This document shows positions 11,305 through 23,605 of a stretch of DNA of 64,000 nt, piece by piece; position 1 is the stretch's first letter, and every line of letters begins with the position of its first letter. The DNA is from Citrus sinensis (Eukaryota; Streptophyta; Magnoliopsida; Sapindales; Rutaceae), in the NCBI RefSeq assembly GCF_022201045.2, contig NC_068564.1, forward strand, positions 32,269,001 through 32,333,000, read 5' to 3'. The position numbers were made by a program, and so were the translations under genes. The notes beneath the pieces are model-generated. The model had not been told where the DNA came from. It saw only the letters and a program-made list of their open reading frames with translations, and made no database searches.

Positions 11305-14300
11305 AGCTTGCTGTGTTGTCTGGCCCTTTTGCAGATTATTGAGTTTCCAAGCAAGTCAAAAGAAAATTAATATGACTGAAAAAATCAACGAAGAACCGAA
11401 ACCAATGTTTTGGATTGTTATATGAAATGTCTCAGCTAAGCTATATATAGCTAGCTAGTTAATCTTTGCATGCATGTGTAAAGTTTCTTGGTTTCCCTAA
11501 ATGAATAAAATATCCTTTATTTTTCTAGATTTGCATATATATAAGTTAAGTTTGATCCTTTTGGGGTTCTTCACTGCTTGTATCTTTTGATTTTTTTTCC
11601 CCCACTCTCCTTTGTACTTTCTTGGCATGAGAGCAGAAAATAGGAGTTTGTTTTATAATTGTTTCCTCTTAGTTTAGGAATTAGGATGTATCCTTTATTG
11701 ACAAGCAAGTTATTTTGAGATTTTAAAGATTTTGTGACATACAAATATATGATCTGATGTGTATGGTTAATTGTTAATTGCTTAGTATTTTACTTAAGAA
11801 TAACTCTAATTAGGAGAAAATTTTAGTATCTCTCGATCACTTGTAACTTTTCTTTATGAAATCATGAAATCTAATGAGAAAGAAAACCGTATCTTGTGCA
11901 ATTTGATGAAGAGAAAAGAGACAGAGAGTGATAATAAAAATCAACAAACATGTTCAAATTTTTTTTTCTCTTTGTTGGAAGATCAATATCTAGATTTTAG
12001 TAATTTTTCTTTATTCATTTATGCGTAAATCCTACAAAAAAAAAAGGAAAAAATTGTTTAACTTTAAATGAAAATTTGTTGAGTTATTGAGAAGTTATTC
12101 ACTAATCTTTCGTAAGTGATCAACTTATTATAGGCAACATATGAGTTATACGTCAATAATCTATTATGGCAAATAATTCATTTCATTGTTGCTCTGAGCA
12201 TCATCATCATACTCCTAATGAACAAAACTTTCGGAGTGGAAATGGGAGAAAAAATTTGGGTTATAGTAGGCATTTCAAAAAACTACGAACAAATCCATTT
12301 TTATTTGGTGCGAGCGTATGCATTTTGTAAAAATACTCTTCTAAAGGTGCGACTGATATTTGTTGATGCTATTGAGGACCGTTTTAATTAATGTGTTGTT
12401 GGTTAAGATATGGACCGTTTGTAGGTGAAATTGGTTAAGTGATGAATTTATTGTCCCTTAATAACAAGTGATCAATAAATATTTTGAACAATTCAAGAGT
12501 TTACATGATAAAATAAATTGAAGTGACGACTCTTAGAGATGTGGTCCTTATTATGTTCCCTTGTTAGCCACTGCGATTACAAGTAATAATACATGTCTTG
12601 AAATTTCTTTAAACTCCTTTTTACATATTCTAATTATTTGTCACAAATCACGATATTACTTCATGTTATGATTTAGAATAAGATATGTATCCATACGGTC
12701 CTTCTCAGTGCGCCAAATTATACAAGTAGGTAAGATGAACCTTTCACGTTTCAAACAACGAATTATAATCAAATTGAAATGATTAAAATGTTAACTTCAT
12801 GCTAATAGTGGGAAATGTTGAAGATTTTTTATTTTTCACTGCGATCATATTTAATGAAAATAGTATTGGTTGTATTCAAATTTGGGATAGACCATGCTTT
12901 TGATGAGATCGAATAATGGAGTGACTGTGACAGAACTTAAAATGGGTTAAAAAGCAACACTTTGGGTCTAATAATATCATGTTATCGATTATTAAGGATA
13001 ATCAAATATGTCTATATCATATCCCAAAACGGCAAAAAAAAAAAAAAAAGAATATAATGGGAGATTAAGGTACCTGTGAGGATTTGTAAGTAGAGAGTGG
13101 ATGTATCACAATCTTTGAAGGGAATGGTTTTAAAGCCTAATAATTTGGTTGTAGAAGGAATAATATTGAATTAATAAACTTTTTATCTCTCTCCATTGTA
13201 CACATTTTCTCTAATATTAGAGGCATTTACAAACTTTAATTTACATTAAAAGATTATTATGGGTGTGTTTATGATTGAGCTTGTGCAGCTGTAACTTTTA
13301 AACTATAATACTAAAGTGTTTGATAAATACTAACTGTTATAAATTAAAAACTGTGTTTATATAATTTTTCACTTATACAATAAATTTTTTTTTATATTTT
13401 TAATAATTTTATTAAAATTTAAATTTAAAATTTATATTTACTACATATTATTAACTTTAATTTTATAATTATAATTTTTTTATAATAATTATATTTTAAA
13501 AAATTATGTCACCTTAATCTCAAACACAACCTATATATGCACACTTTTGTGTAGCCGACCCTAAAGCTTCGCTGTTTGCAGCTGCAATTAATAGCTGCTG
13601 TGCTTTTTCATGAATTAGGTTCAATTAATTTAGGCCTTGGGCTGGTCCAGATAACACATTTCCTAATTGACAATAAATAACATGAAATCAAGAAAACAAA
13701 AAGCAGAAAGTGACTCATTTCCAGCATTAATATAGCTTTTATTGAATTTTTACTATTTCCTGTACTAGATGAATTATTGCTTGGCCCGAAAAAAAGAGAG
13801 AGAGAGAACTGAAACGAAATTAAATAGCAGCAATTGGGTGGTCGGCATGGTGGTTATATATCAGAACTTTAATGTTCAAACATAAGGCCAAACCATTGTT
13901 ACATTACTATTATTATTATTATTATTATTGTTTGTGTGGGTTCAAATTACATTATTAATTTATTAGAATAAATAACAACTAAAATTTTCTGTCAATTCAT
14001 TAGGGCACGTGCAACATTGCTTGCAAAAGCAGGTAACAAAACCGACACAGCAGCGAGCGATTTAATATATGCTGCTTCCTGAATCAAAGGGGAAGGTGTG
14101 CTCTGCCTTTGGGATTTCAAGTCACGTTCTTTGTTTTATATTTATGTGTGTGTTGCTTTGTATAAACTGATACTAGTTAATGTTTTCTTATTGCATCCAT
14201 ATAACCTTAATTGAATTTATTTATTTACTTCTATCGAGATTGGTTCTTATAAATATTCAAATCATCCATATTATCTAGTCTTTTAATTATCGGTAATATG

Positions 14301-14424
14301 TATTCAAACATTATCGCTCAAAAGAGCTGTGTTATTGCAACAATATCAATCAGATAGAGAACACGTTGATCAATTGATGTGGCTTCACGTACCACCAATA
14401 ATTAATGTTACTTAATTTTAATTT
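11305..14424. other. Intergenic region
   Basis: The 3' flank of the Aux/IAA gene is followed by AT-rich DNA without a convincing gene. It holds a candidate MITE (13261-13531), (GA)n near 13795-13808 and (ATT)n near 13908-13930. Confidence 0.6.
13261..13531. mobile_element. Candidate MITE with GGGTGTGTTT ends
   Basis: Begins GGGTGTGTTTATGATTGAG and ends AATCTCAAACACAACC, an imperfect inverted repeat of about 15-20 bp around an AT-rich core of 270 bp. TAT flanks both sides, which may be a 3-bp target duplication. Related left ends occur at 56832 (GGGTGTGTTCGGAATTGAG) and 61985 (GGGTGTGTTTGGAATTCAG) without clear right ends. Superfamily not settled; Harbinger/Tourist-like is possible. Confidence 0.5.
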
Positions 14425-14830
14425 GTCCAGCCTGGGATCTGGAGCCATTACTACAGACCTGCACGTTATATGTATAGTTGGTGTCAAGAAGACAATCTCA
14501 CACATCGGTTGAGAAAACAAAAATCTTGAACTAAATATGTACCCTCCTCCACTATGAGTTAAGCCTGTGGTGGTACTATAATTCGCTAGCTTAACTTGAT
14601 GACGTCAATCGAATAAACACTCAATTAAACAAGCAATAAATATATTAGTTCGAGTGCAACTAGCATTTAAGAACTTGCATTTGTTGGTTAGTTGTTTTAT
14701 ATACCGCAAATCTTTTGGCAGCTGCAAGGAAAATATCGGGTGAAGGCTTGCCTTGTTTTGCCTTGTGGGCTGCGGCCGCTCATGTTGGCATCCCTTTGGC
14801 ATGGAGATGTTTCTAACCCCTACAAACAGA
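14425..14830 (-). pseudogene. Partial, decayed duplicate of the neighbouring glycerol-3-phosphatase gene
   Basis: 14425-14464 closely matches the start of exon 6 of the intact gene (compare 15810-15850). 14703-14828 matches the end of exon 4 (TCTTTTGGCAGCTGC, GGCTTGCCTTGTTTT) joined directly to part of exon 3 (TTTGGCATGGAGATGT, CCCCTACAA), with the intervening exon and intron sequence missing. No continuous frame survives and exons 1, 2 and most of 4 are gone. It lies in the same orientation about 1 kb downstream, so it looks like a tandem duplication that then lost internal parts. It is a host pseudogene with no expected product. Confidence 0.7.
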
Positions 14831-15714
14831 AAATTGACCGCTACTTAAACAAACAGAGAATTTCTTGTGAATCTATCTTCAAACATGAGTGATTGATTTC
14901 TTCTTGCTTGAAACAGCCACCATCGAAGGGTCGTTGCTTTAACTATTTTGACAAGGGATTGTAGCGTGCTTGCTAACCGCTGGCCACTGGCTGAGAAGTG
15001 TTTAAGAATAGGAGAAATGTAACACTTGATTATTGGTTTTATTAATCTATTTTTAATTGCATCTGATGACATATACTTTCAAAGCAAATGCAAATTTTAG
15101 TTAATTTTTAATTCAAGGAGTCGGTAAGTGGGCATCCTTATGAAACGGACAAGGTCCCCCATCCATTCATTCTCTGCCGTCATGGGTCTGGTCCCTTGGT
15201 CCTTTCACTACTTTCAATGGAATGAACTGTTCATTTGATAATAAGTAATAACAGCTAAAATAGCTTTCAACATGGTAAAAATGCTTTTCACTTGGGAAGT
15301 TCTTTTACTTAAAAGTGCTTTTACAGGGAACATTCACATATTCAAGTGTTTAGAAGTACCCCTGGAAAAAATTTCCCATAGTCATCTACACTGCACAATG
15401 AAATTTTAAACGAGGATAAAAGAGGTAACAGCAAACTTGAAAAGAATTTGTCTTCACTCACTGAATTCCTGGGTGCCTTTTACATTCTTCTTATTTCAAA
15501 ATATTTCAGTTCCTACATTCTACTCATTTGCATATCAAATCAGCTTTCTAGGAACTGGGTTCTTGCAACAATAGGCAATCAGATCAGAAGTTCAAATGAA
15601 AGAGTGATATCCTTGACAAGAATATTAATAAAGAATAGCCTTCAAATATCAAGAATCGATGGAAATGACTCAGTACTCAGGTCGATGCCATGATAATTTC
15701 ATGAATATGAAAAT

Positions 15715-18092
15715 CTAGTTTAGTGCATCTTCAAATGGCGGCAAACCCCAATCCTTTGGGTTGAAATCTAATAATGAGCTCAATAGTTGGTCTGCATTAG
15801 AATGATAAGAGCTATCCAGCCTTGGATCTGGAACCATTACTACAGACCTGCAAGGTAGATGGAAGCTTTCATCATAATTAACATCATAATCAATGCCACA
15901 TTACTCAATTGTTGCTTTCTCTTGTTCTCAAAACTTATATGTTTGAGTTGTAAAGTAAATTTCGCATCTACTTCCAAAATGCATTATGCCTCAAAAGAAA
16001 TTTTTTTCCAACACAACTTGAGGCATATTGTTGAGAATATAAAATTGTCAGTATTCAGACAATCAAAACTGAACATGTGGAAGAATTGCTTACATCCCAG
16101 CATTCTTAGCCGCAAGTACTCCTGAAGGGGCATCTTCAAACACGAGAATTTTTTGTGAATCTATTGGCCCACCCTGTTTACGCACAAATTGTCATGAGCA
16201 GCAGCGTCAACCAAACTAATGAACTGGAACTGACAAAATGCTTTACAAAGATTTCAGGAAATGCTACTGATGCAAGTAATGCAACTCAAAGCATAGAAAA
16301 GCATCAATAAGATGGTTATACCTCAAATCTTTTGGCAGCTGCTAGGAATATGTCTGGGGATGGCTTGCCTTGTTTAACTTCTGGATCGTCCCCACGAACA
16401 ACATGATGCATCAATGAGAAAAGTTCACGATGTTTTTGTGTCTTCAATTCAAAATGACGCGCGAGAGAACTACAAAACACATTTGAAGATAAATAGGTCA
16501 CATTAAGATCCTTAAGTTAGAGCAAATTTTCCAGTAAGCACTGGAAGGTAGAGAAAACTTCATAGGTAGATGAGCTTTAGATTTCTCAGTGAATGAAACA
16601 ATACCACAACAAGAGCAGAGAGTATGGGAGAGGTCTTACCCAGTTGCCACACACATTGGTATTCCTTTGGCGTGGAGATGTCTGATCAAATGGCTAGCCC
16701 CTACAACAGGAAACAATTAAACAATTAACTATCATTTGATATGCAACTAATTCTAAATGCCAAGAAAACTGATGTATACATATAAAAGTTTTCTAATTGG
16801 TTCCCCTAGTACGGATGTGTATCTGCATCAAATTCGTGTTTGTGTGATAAGATATGGAAGACTATGAGGTTTGTTCACATACAAGTGTCTGAAGGAAGCC
16901 ATCAATACTTTGACCTATTTCAGGATCCTTCACATGTTACCTTCTGGTTCGCCCATGGACAGACAGATAAATTTTTAAGTTAATCGAGACTTCACATTTC
17001 AAGCCCCATGTGATCTTAGTTGACACAAAGTTCCAGCAAAGTTGTCTAAGACTTTCAAATTTTGAGCTTTATCAGAAACCATAAACAACAAATAGTGATA
17101 CCAGTAAGAATGAATTTATAATTGGTAGCAATTGATTAATCTATTTTGAGAAATAATGCAACAAGGAATGGTATGGGTAACGCTGCTGACAGAGCAAACT
17201 TTCTTCTCAGACGATCAACACAAATGGATGAAAAGTTGGGGTCGTTAACTTTATTGAGATTGGATGCAGTAACCAATTCGTCATGAATACAGACAGAATT
17301 GAGAACTTCATCCTCAACTCTGCAACAATAACATTTCCCTAAAAAGCGGTACTAACCTACGTGATATCACAATAACTAATACCTGGCATGAGCTCACTCG
17401 TTGGGAACAAGGTCTGCAGGGTCTCTTCTCTTTGTACAAGAAAGTCCTCAGCCGAAAGTTTGTCACTGATCCCAGTCTCTTCAACAAAGACTTGAGCAGC
17501 TTCTACAGCTTTCTTCCCCATCATTTTTGCCTTAAGACTCCAATCAAAAGTTTTGTTGTATCTGGCAAGTATGAGTTCCTGAACTTCAGTATAGAACTTC
17601 TCTGTATCTGCAGTCATCAGCAGGAGAAAGACCGTCAGATGTACAAAGCAAGATATTAATATCAATAAGAACTAACATAACAAGCATTGCAATCGAAGCA
17701 AATTAAATCAATGACTAAATATTAGATGAAACATTTATGTCATTGAAAAAGACCACACGTACGGAATTGTCCAACAGCCAGATTTCTGATTGAACAAAAC
17801 TGAATATTTGTGTATCGAAGCTTTGAATTATAAGTAAAGCTACTTACATTGTCAAATTAAATGACTTAAAGAATCCATAATGCAAGAGGTTTAGTTGCAT
17901 TTGGAAATTTCAGACCCACCAAATAAATCATCACACAATATAAGATAAGATCTGAACTCAACTCAGACTTACTTATGACATGAACATGAAAGAATAATTG
18001 AGCGTGTTCGATGAAATTAAATTACCGAGTAAGAGACCGTCCATGTCGAAGATGACGTGAGTGATTGGCTTCTTGTTCGAACCAGCCGCCAT
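15715..18092 (-). CDS. GPP2: HAD-superfamily glycerol-3-phosphate phosphatase (GPP/GS1 type), 237 aa, 6 exons
   Basis: Expected to hydrolyse DL-glycerol-3-phosphate and similar small phosphomonoesters in the cytosol. Exons on the minus strand are 18026-18092, 17383-17607, 16640-16700, 16322-16469, 16094-16173 and 15715-15847. They sum to 714 nt, ending NPKDWGLPPFEDALN and TAG. All four HAD motifs are visible: FDMDGLLLDT at residues 15-24 (Asp16 nucleophile, Asp18 acid/base), the motif II Thr in VATGS, the motif III Lys in GKPSPD, and the Mg-binding VFEDAPSGV. The cap region reads EVQELILARYNKTFDW, almost as in Arabidopsis GPP2. The start ATG at 18092 gives a short N-terminus without an evident transit peptide. 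A broken partial copy lies just downstream at 14425-14830. Confidence 0.95.
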
Positions 18093-20458
18093 TCAGATTT
18101 GGGTTTTGTTCTCTGCGTAAATAAATATTTGATGAGAAGCGGACAAAAACCACAAAAAAGATTCTTTTATAGAATGATGATCGTTTTGCCAGACCAAAGC
18201 CAGTGGATTCCGGCGGTTTATATATATAACGTTTAAGTTCCTTAATTATAGATAAAATACATGTGTTGAGACAATTAACATATCTTTGTTCTCTTGGGCC
18301 GGTCCATTGGCAAAGTTTAGCTCTAGTGAAGCCCACTTGGTTGGAACGGGGTTACTTTTAGGAGGGGTTGAGAATCAATAGCCTTACCTTCGTTAAGATT
18401 ACGGAAAAAGACAAAATATTATAGTAGAATTAATTAAATTTTAAACGTACTTTTTAATAATAAAAGTAGATAATTTATTACTTCATTGTCCAAAATTATT
18501 TTGATTTTATTGAAAAAAACTAATTATATTGTAAACCAAGATTTAAAGATGGGAGGGTTCATAATTTATAGGTGTAAACATATTTAAAATTAGTTAAATA
18601 CATAACTGTCCTGTTATGTAGTTCATCCAAAAACAGAAGTGTGATTGGGGGAAAATAAAATAAAAAAAAATGTGTAGGGCTTTATAAGGATTTTGGAGGG
18701 GGTGTGAAAAGCATTACTCTTTTAGGAGGCTTATTCCAAAACTAGTGTTTGAGATTCAAGACAAACAACAACAAGACAGATCAGTATGAACAGAATAGGA
18801 CCGTAACAGCAAGACAGAACACAACGATATAAAAATCTAACTGAAGCTTCGTAACTGTTCAACTGAATTGGTTTTGTCAATATATTCATTGTGTCTATCG
18901 ACATGGATAAAATGTTAATTAGTCGTTATCATATGTTCATTAAGGTTTTGAGTGATCTACTTGTAAGTATTGTATCAAACTAAATTCGTTATTCAGATTC
19001 TGTTATATCAGTTGGGGTCGTTAACCTCAAAGCCATCTCGTTGATTAACGAAATTAAACTAACAACAGTACATAGCGGCTGGTAAATTTATAGGTTGCCG
19101 TAGATATTTGCTAAGGAGAGCACGCATATCCAATTTTTTTTATTCTTGAAAAGGAATACGGATCGTCTCCTCATTCTCGAACTTCGATGTTTTCTTGTAC
19201 TTTTGATGTTGAGATCAAAGTCACTAAAAAGCGCAGTATTGCTGATGTTGCCATGTTTATTATTTTAATATATATATATAAAATTAAGTTTTTAGATCAA
19301 ACCTTAACATTAATATTTGAAGTCGAGTATAATTTTTTGATTGTGAGAAATTTTTGAATATTTTAAAGTAGATCATATGCATTGCATTCAAAGGATAGTA
19401 GATCATATGCATTACTAACGTGGCCGAATGAGACACGGCCTTCCTCTCGAAGCACCACCAAAACGACATTGGATAGCGACCAAATCTTCGGCGTTAATTT
19501 GGTAATAATTAAAACCTATTTCACACTATCAATGGCTAGTCTCTAAATCATCTGTTTTTGCCGTTCTGACCTTTGATACATCGTTGATCTTTCTTTAGAC
19601 AATGCCCTTGCTCTGTTCCTTCTAGATGTCTTGCTTCTCTTCGGACTCTTCTCTCTTCACATCATTGTCTTCTAGAAGTCAACGAAATCGCGATCAATAA
19701 ATACTAATAATAACAGTACGTAAAAATCTAAATATTATTATTCAATAACATCACTTTGCGCGGATGCTGGGCAATTGGACAAAAAATTCAAACGAGAAGA
19801 AGTTGTAGTTGGAACGAAACGACGTAAACCCAATAAACTCTCCCCACATTTGTGCTTTTCTCTTCACTTCCTTTTTTTTCTAATAATTAAAAATAAAAAT
19901 TGTGATCATAGCCACCGTCTTATTTATATATACTAATATCCATTTGCGTTATATCACGTTTAATTAAGTGTACACTTGCTTTGTTCAATACACACACACA
20001 CACACGCTTGACAACATGTTAGATAATTATATATTATTACGAACTATTCTTAGTACAAATATGTAGATATAATATATTTTTATAAAAAATATGGACATAT
20101 TGTATTTAGTTACGAGTGACAAGTAATTAATAACTATAATAAATACGAATTATTAATAGAAGACCTGAAAAAACTGCATTAGAGTTTGTAGTTTTTTGTT
20201 ATTATTAACTAGTCTAATTTTGCACCTAATGTATATAAAACCCATTAGATAATTATGAGATTGGATAAGCTGCATGCATAATGTATATGGGGATGATCAT
20301 GATATATAGGAATGGTCTTAGTCTTGATTTCCATTAAACTTTATCTCTTATTTAACGTATAGGTTTGTGCACATAAAATATCTTCCCTATTTAAACAATA
20401 TTGATATTTATTGAGGACAAAACAATTTTTCTTTTCAAGAAAAAAAGAGTCCATCCCG

Positions 20459-20492
<34 letters not shown>
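20459..20492. repeat. 34-bp poly(C)/poly(G) tract just upstream of a TATA box
   Basis: An uninterrupted run of about 34 C bases ends 19 bp before the TATA element at 20512. Homopolymer length may be inexact because such runs are hard to assemble. Confidence 0.85.
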
Positions 20493-20511
20493 TTCTAGGC
20501 TTTCTTCGGTG

Positions 20512-20519
20512 TATAAATA
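20512..20519 (+). promoter_or_regulatory. TATA box of the first serine-rich gene
   Basis: TATAAATA in the context GGTGTATAAATATAAAG, 136 bp before the start codon at 20648, a normal spacing for a plant leader of about 100 nt. Confidence 0.65.
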
Positions 20520-20647
20520 TAAAGCGTTCCCATAGCTTTCTGTAAGACTCGAGTCGAGATACATCTTGCCTAACACTAGAAAAAAGTGAGCTTTAAATTT
20601 GTTAAAATTATAGTCTAATTCCCTTAATCATTCTAGTTTCTACAAAT

Positions 20648-21442
20648 ATGAGTTTTGATTTCGAGTCTTTCCCCGAAAAGATGCAAGACAATTATAATTA
20701 CACAGAAAATGAGCTTCAAGACGGTGCCGAGGAAGTAGAGGACGTGCTCTCTCTTTCCGAGCTTCCTCTTGACAGCAACGACTTCGAAGAAATGACAAGG
20801 AGCCAGCCGGAGCCTCAATATGATGACCAGGTCTTCGAGTTTGTGAGCGTCGACCACCCCAGCTTTGAAATGTCCCCTGCTGAAGATATTATCTTCTGTG
20901 GAAATAAACTCACACCTTCTTCTTCTTCTTCATTTGATGATTCGCCAAAACACCAACAAACAAAAATTGCATCCAATATTTATGAACGAAAAAAACAACA
21001 CCGACGATCGGAGTCTCTCTCAGAGTTCGGAAGCTATGCAACTCGTTGTTCACAGAATCGTGAGGTCTTGACGATGAGGACCAGCCGTTCACTTGACGAT
21101 CAAAAAATGGGTCGTTTTAGTAACTCAAAAGCGTCAACTGATTCGGCTGATAAAAGGCCTGCTGGGAAGCCAAGCCCAAGATGGTACTTTCCCATGTTTG
21201 GAATTTCCAAGTTTCCGCCGCAGATGGACCTCAGAGACATTAAAAGCCGACAGGTTCGCCGGGCTACTGCATCCGTGATGTTGGATGCCCAACGTAATTT
21301 CCCGGCTAACCGGAGCTCCAGCAAGGGTTCATCCTCCTCCTCCTCATCTTCTTCTTCTTCTTCTTGGAAGTTCATTAAAGCGTTAAGCTGCAAGGATCAT
21401 GCTAATGTTGCTGTAACTTTATCGCTGGGTCAAGTGATGTGA
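20648..21442 (+). CDS. Serine-rich plant-specific protein, tandem copy 1 (possibly membrane-associated kinase regulator-like), 264 aa
   Basis: Single-exon gene, ATG to TGA. I do not recognise a characterised enzyme or domain. Visible features: an acidic N-terminus (MSFDFESFPEKMQDN, then EEVEDVLSLSELPLD); the motif SPAEDIIFCG; the serine/arginine motifs RRSESLSEFGSYAT and RTSRSLDDQK that look like kinase sites; a conserved block WYFPMFGISKFPPQMDLRDI followed by SRQVRR; a run of about 14 serines; and the C-terminal motif WKFIKALSC. No signal peptide or membrane segment is seen. The layout recalls plant proteins annotated as membrane-associated kinase regulator-like, but I infer that from memory of motif style only. 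The paralogue at 23606-24481 shares every block, so the gene is real. Function is unknown. Confidence 0.85.
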   Translation: MSFDFESFPEKMQDNYNYTENELQDGAEEVEDVLSLSELPLDSNDFEEMTRSQPEPQYDDQVFEFVSVDHPSFEMSPAEDIIFCGNKLTPSSSSSFDDSPKHQQTKIASNIYERKKQHRRSESLSEFGSYATRCSQNREVLTMRTSRSLDDQKMGRFSNSKASTDSADKRPAGKPSPRWYFPMFGISKFPPQMDLRDIKSRQVRRATASVMLDAQRNFPANRSSSKGSSSSSSSSSSSSWKFIKALSCKDHANVAVTLSLGQVM

Positions 21443-23605
21443 GAGTCATTACTTGCTTCTCTGCATGCATGTGTTCGTACATAAATAATGTCTTTGCACA
21501 AATATGTTAGCATAGTCTTCTTTATTACGAGGGGTAACTAGTTAGACTCACTTCATCCCCCCTTAGCTAGGTGTATCTTTTTGTTTTCGTTATTAATAAA
21601 TTTCTCGAGTACCTTCGAGACTTATTAAAAAAAAAAAAAAAGGAAAAAAAAAATCTCTCTCATAGTTTTGAATCCAGAGTAATATTGGTGCTAATTTGTA
21701 AATGGCACGTTACTTGCATACGAATATACGCTGGAGTTGGAACCGTAACCCCACTAAAATCATTTTCCAACACTTTATTTTCGTGTTAATGCTATATTTC
21801 CATTATCTTTTCCTATTTCTTGTTTGATGATTTGGCTGTTCATTTTTATGAGGACGCAATGGTTAAGTAATTCTATGAAAACCTACACTTCAATAGACGA
21901 TGGCACATCAGTGAATATAATCATCTAGCGCATACATTAATAGTAAAACCTCAATAAATTCAAATTAATTGGCACTTTCAGGACCAATAAAACAATATTA
22001 ACGGCGAGTCCACCCTCGCAGGCCAGGCTGCGCTCATATGCAAACGTCACGAAATCATATTGGCCCAGCATGTGGTCACGCTTATCTCTATTCAAGCCCA
22101 CTTGTTCGGATTGTTTTATTTATGCGAACTCCGAAGTTGGATTACGTATGCATGCCTAGATGGTGTTGTTTTGTTATTCGACAGACATGATTAGTTTAGA
22201 TCTCCTTGGGAGTTAGGAACGTGGGAATGTAAAATCAAGGTGACATTCATGAAAAGATTCGCATCTAAACTTCGTTATAAAAATTCTTCTTTGTCGTTTT
22301 GTGGTCGATCGGTAAATTCGAGGCTCGTCCTCGTTAATTAACTTTTCTTTTTTTTTTTGGAGCTCGTTAACAACCTTCTAGGTTGCAGTAACTTCAAACT
22401 AATTAAACTACAATGCTCACAAAATTGAAGTTACTGCCAATTAAGATACTTTAATACCCTCCATTTTGGTACTTGGCTAATCGTCATTTCTCTTTGTCCC
22501 GATGAATTAGGGTGAATACCCACCATGCCTGCTATGCAACCATTGGTGGTGTCATATAATTAAATTGATAATTTTTTTTTTGAAAAAGAAAACAAAAAAA
22601 ATGAGGCTAGTGTAAATCTTTACTTAGCTGGCGTACCCGAATAAAAAATGACCATTAGTAACCACCGAAACGACGGACAGAGGCTAGTTTCCAAAACTTT
22701 TGCCGAAAGGATGTTAATTAAAATGGACATAAAATCCACTTTTCACCATTAATACCAAGTCACCAAATCCTCTTTATGCCGTTTTGATGACAATCTCTCT
22801 CTCTCTCTCTCTCTAGACAATAAATTATTTCTATCCTTGTTTTGCACTTACTAGAACTCGACAAAATTTAGCAGAGAATTAAAAGTAATTAAATTAAAAT
22901 AAACAATGTCCATACAATTAATAACTCTGCATGGACTTTGGACATGTGGCCTCCAAACAATCTAAGTGGTTGGGAGGAAACTACTTGATTCCAATAAGCG
23001 CTCCACATTTGTCTCTTTCTCTACACCTCTCTATTTCCTTATAATTAAAAAACAAAAAGAAATGTAATTATAGCCCTCATATATATTAGTGTAAGAATGT
23101 CCTATCACGTGACAATATCATCACATACACGCATTGGCACATATACACTTGACAATACTATTGTGGTAAATTAATTATATATCAAATTATAAATATCATT
23201 TCAAATAAATTTAAAATCATCTTAAATATATTCGAACCCCTTTTTTTAAATATAAAATCTACAAAATTGTATTAAATGAAAAAAGTATACGATAAATATT
23301 AGTTATGACTTTTATAACAAATTATTTATTTATCTCGTATTTAAGTCATGTGTGTATATACATACATACATACATACATACATACCTACCTGTCCAATTA
23401 AATATTCTCAACCTAGAGAAAAAATAAATAAATAAATGAAAAAGCTTCCCCACTCAATTTAGACTTGATATATATAATCGTAATCGTATGTCCATCCAAA
23501 TAGCTTTATTTAAGCATATAAATTGCCTTGAGACCTACTTATGCTTATTCAAAAGATCCAGCGTTGTTAAAAAAAGAATTAGCCCACCAATTACCCTTTC
23601 AACAA
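21443..23605. other. Spacer between the tandem serine-rich genes, including promoter of copy 2
   Basis: The left half shows no gene. From about 22715 it aligns with the flank upstream of copy 1. It contains a (TC)n tract at 22796-22815 and (ATAC)n-like CATA repeats at 23360-23386. Confidence 0.6.
23517..23522 (+). promoter_or_regulatory. Probable TATA box of the second serine-rich gene
   Basis: TATAAA in GCATATAAATTGCC, 84 bp before the favoured start at 23606. A start at 23528, the first Met of the open frame, would lie upstream of the expected transcription start and is unlikely. Confidence 0.55.

Larger units (their letters stand above)
18093..20647. other. Intergenic region and promoter of the first serine-rich gene
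   Basis: The left part is the divergent 5' flank of the phosphatase gene. From about 19490 rightwards the sequence is related to 22715 onwards, the matching flank of the second tandem gene (for example CACATTTGT followed by TAATTAAAAA and TATAGCC/CATAGCC blocks, 19829-19935 versus 22991-23095). A poly(C) tract and a TATA box sit at the right end. No further gene was found. Confidence 0.6.

Noticed and set aside
20865-21393. Glutamate-rich and other frames overlapping the serine-rich genes
   Set aside because: They result from reading TCN serine repeats in other frames or strands.
23528-23605. Extra 26-residue N-terminus for serine-rich copy 2
   Set aside because: It is absent from copy 1 and lies too close to the TATA box.
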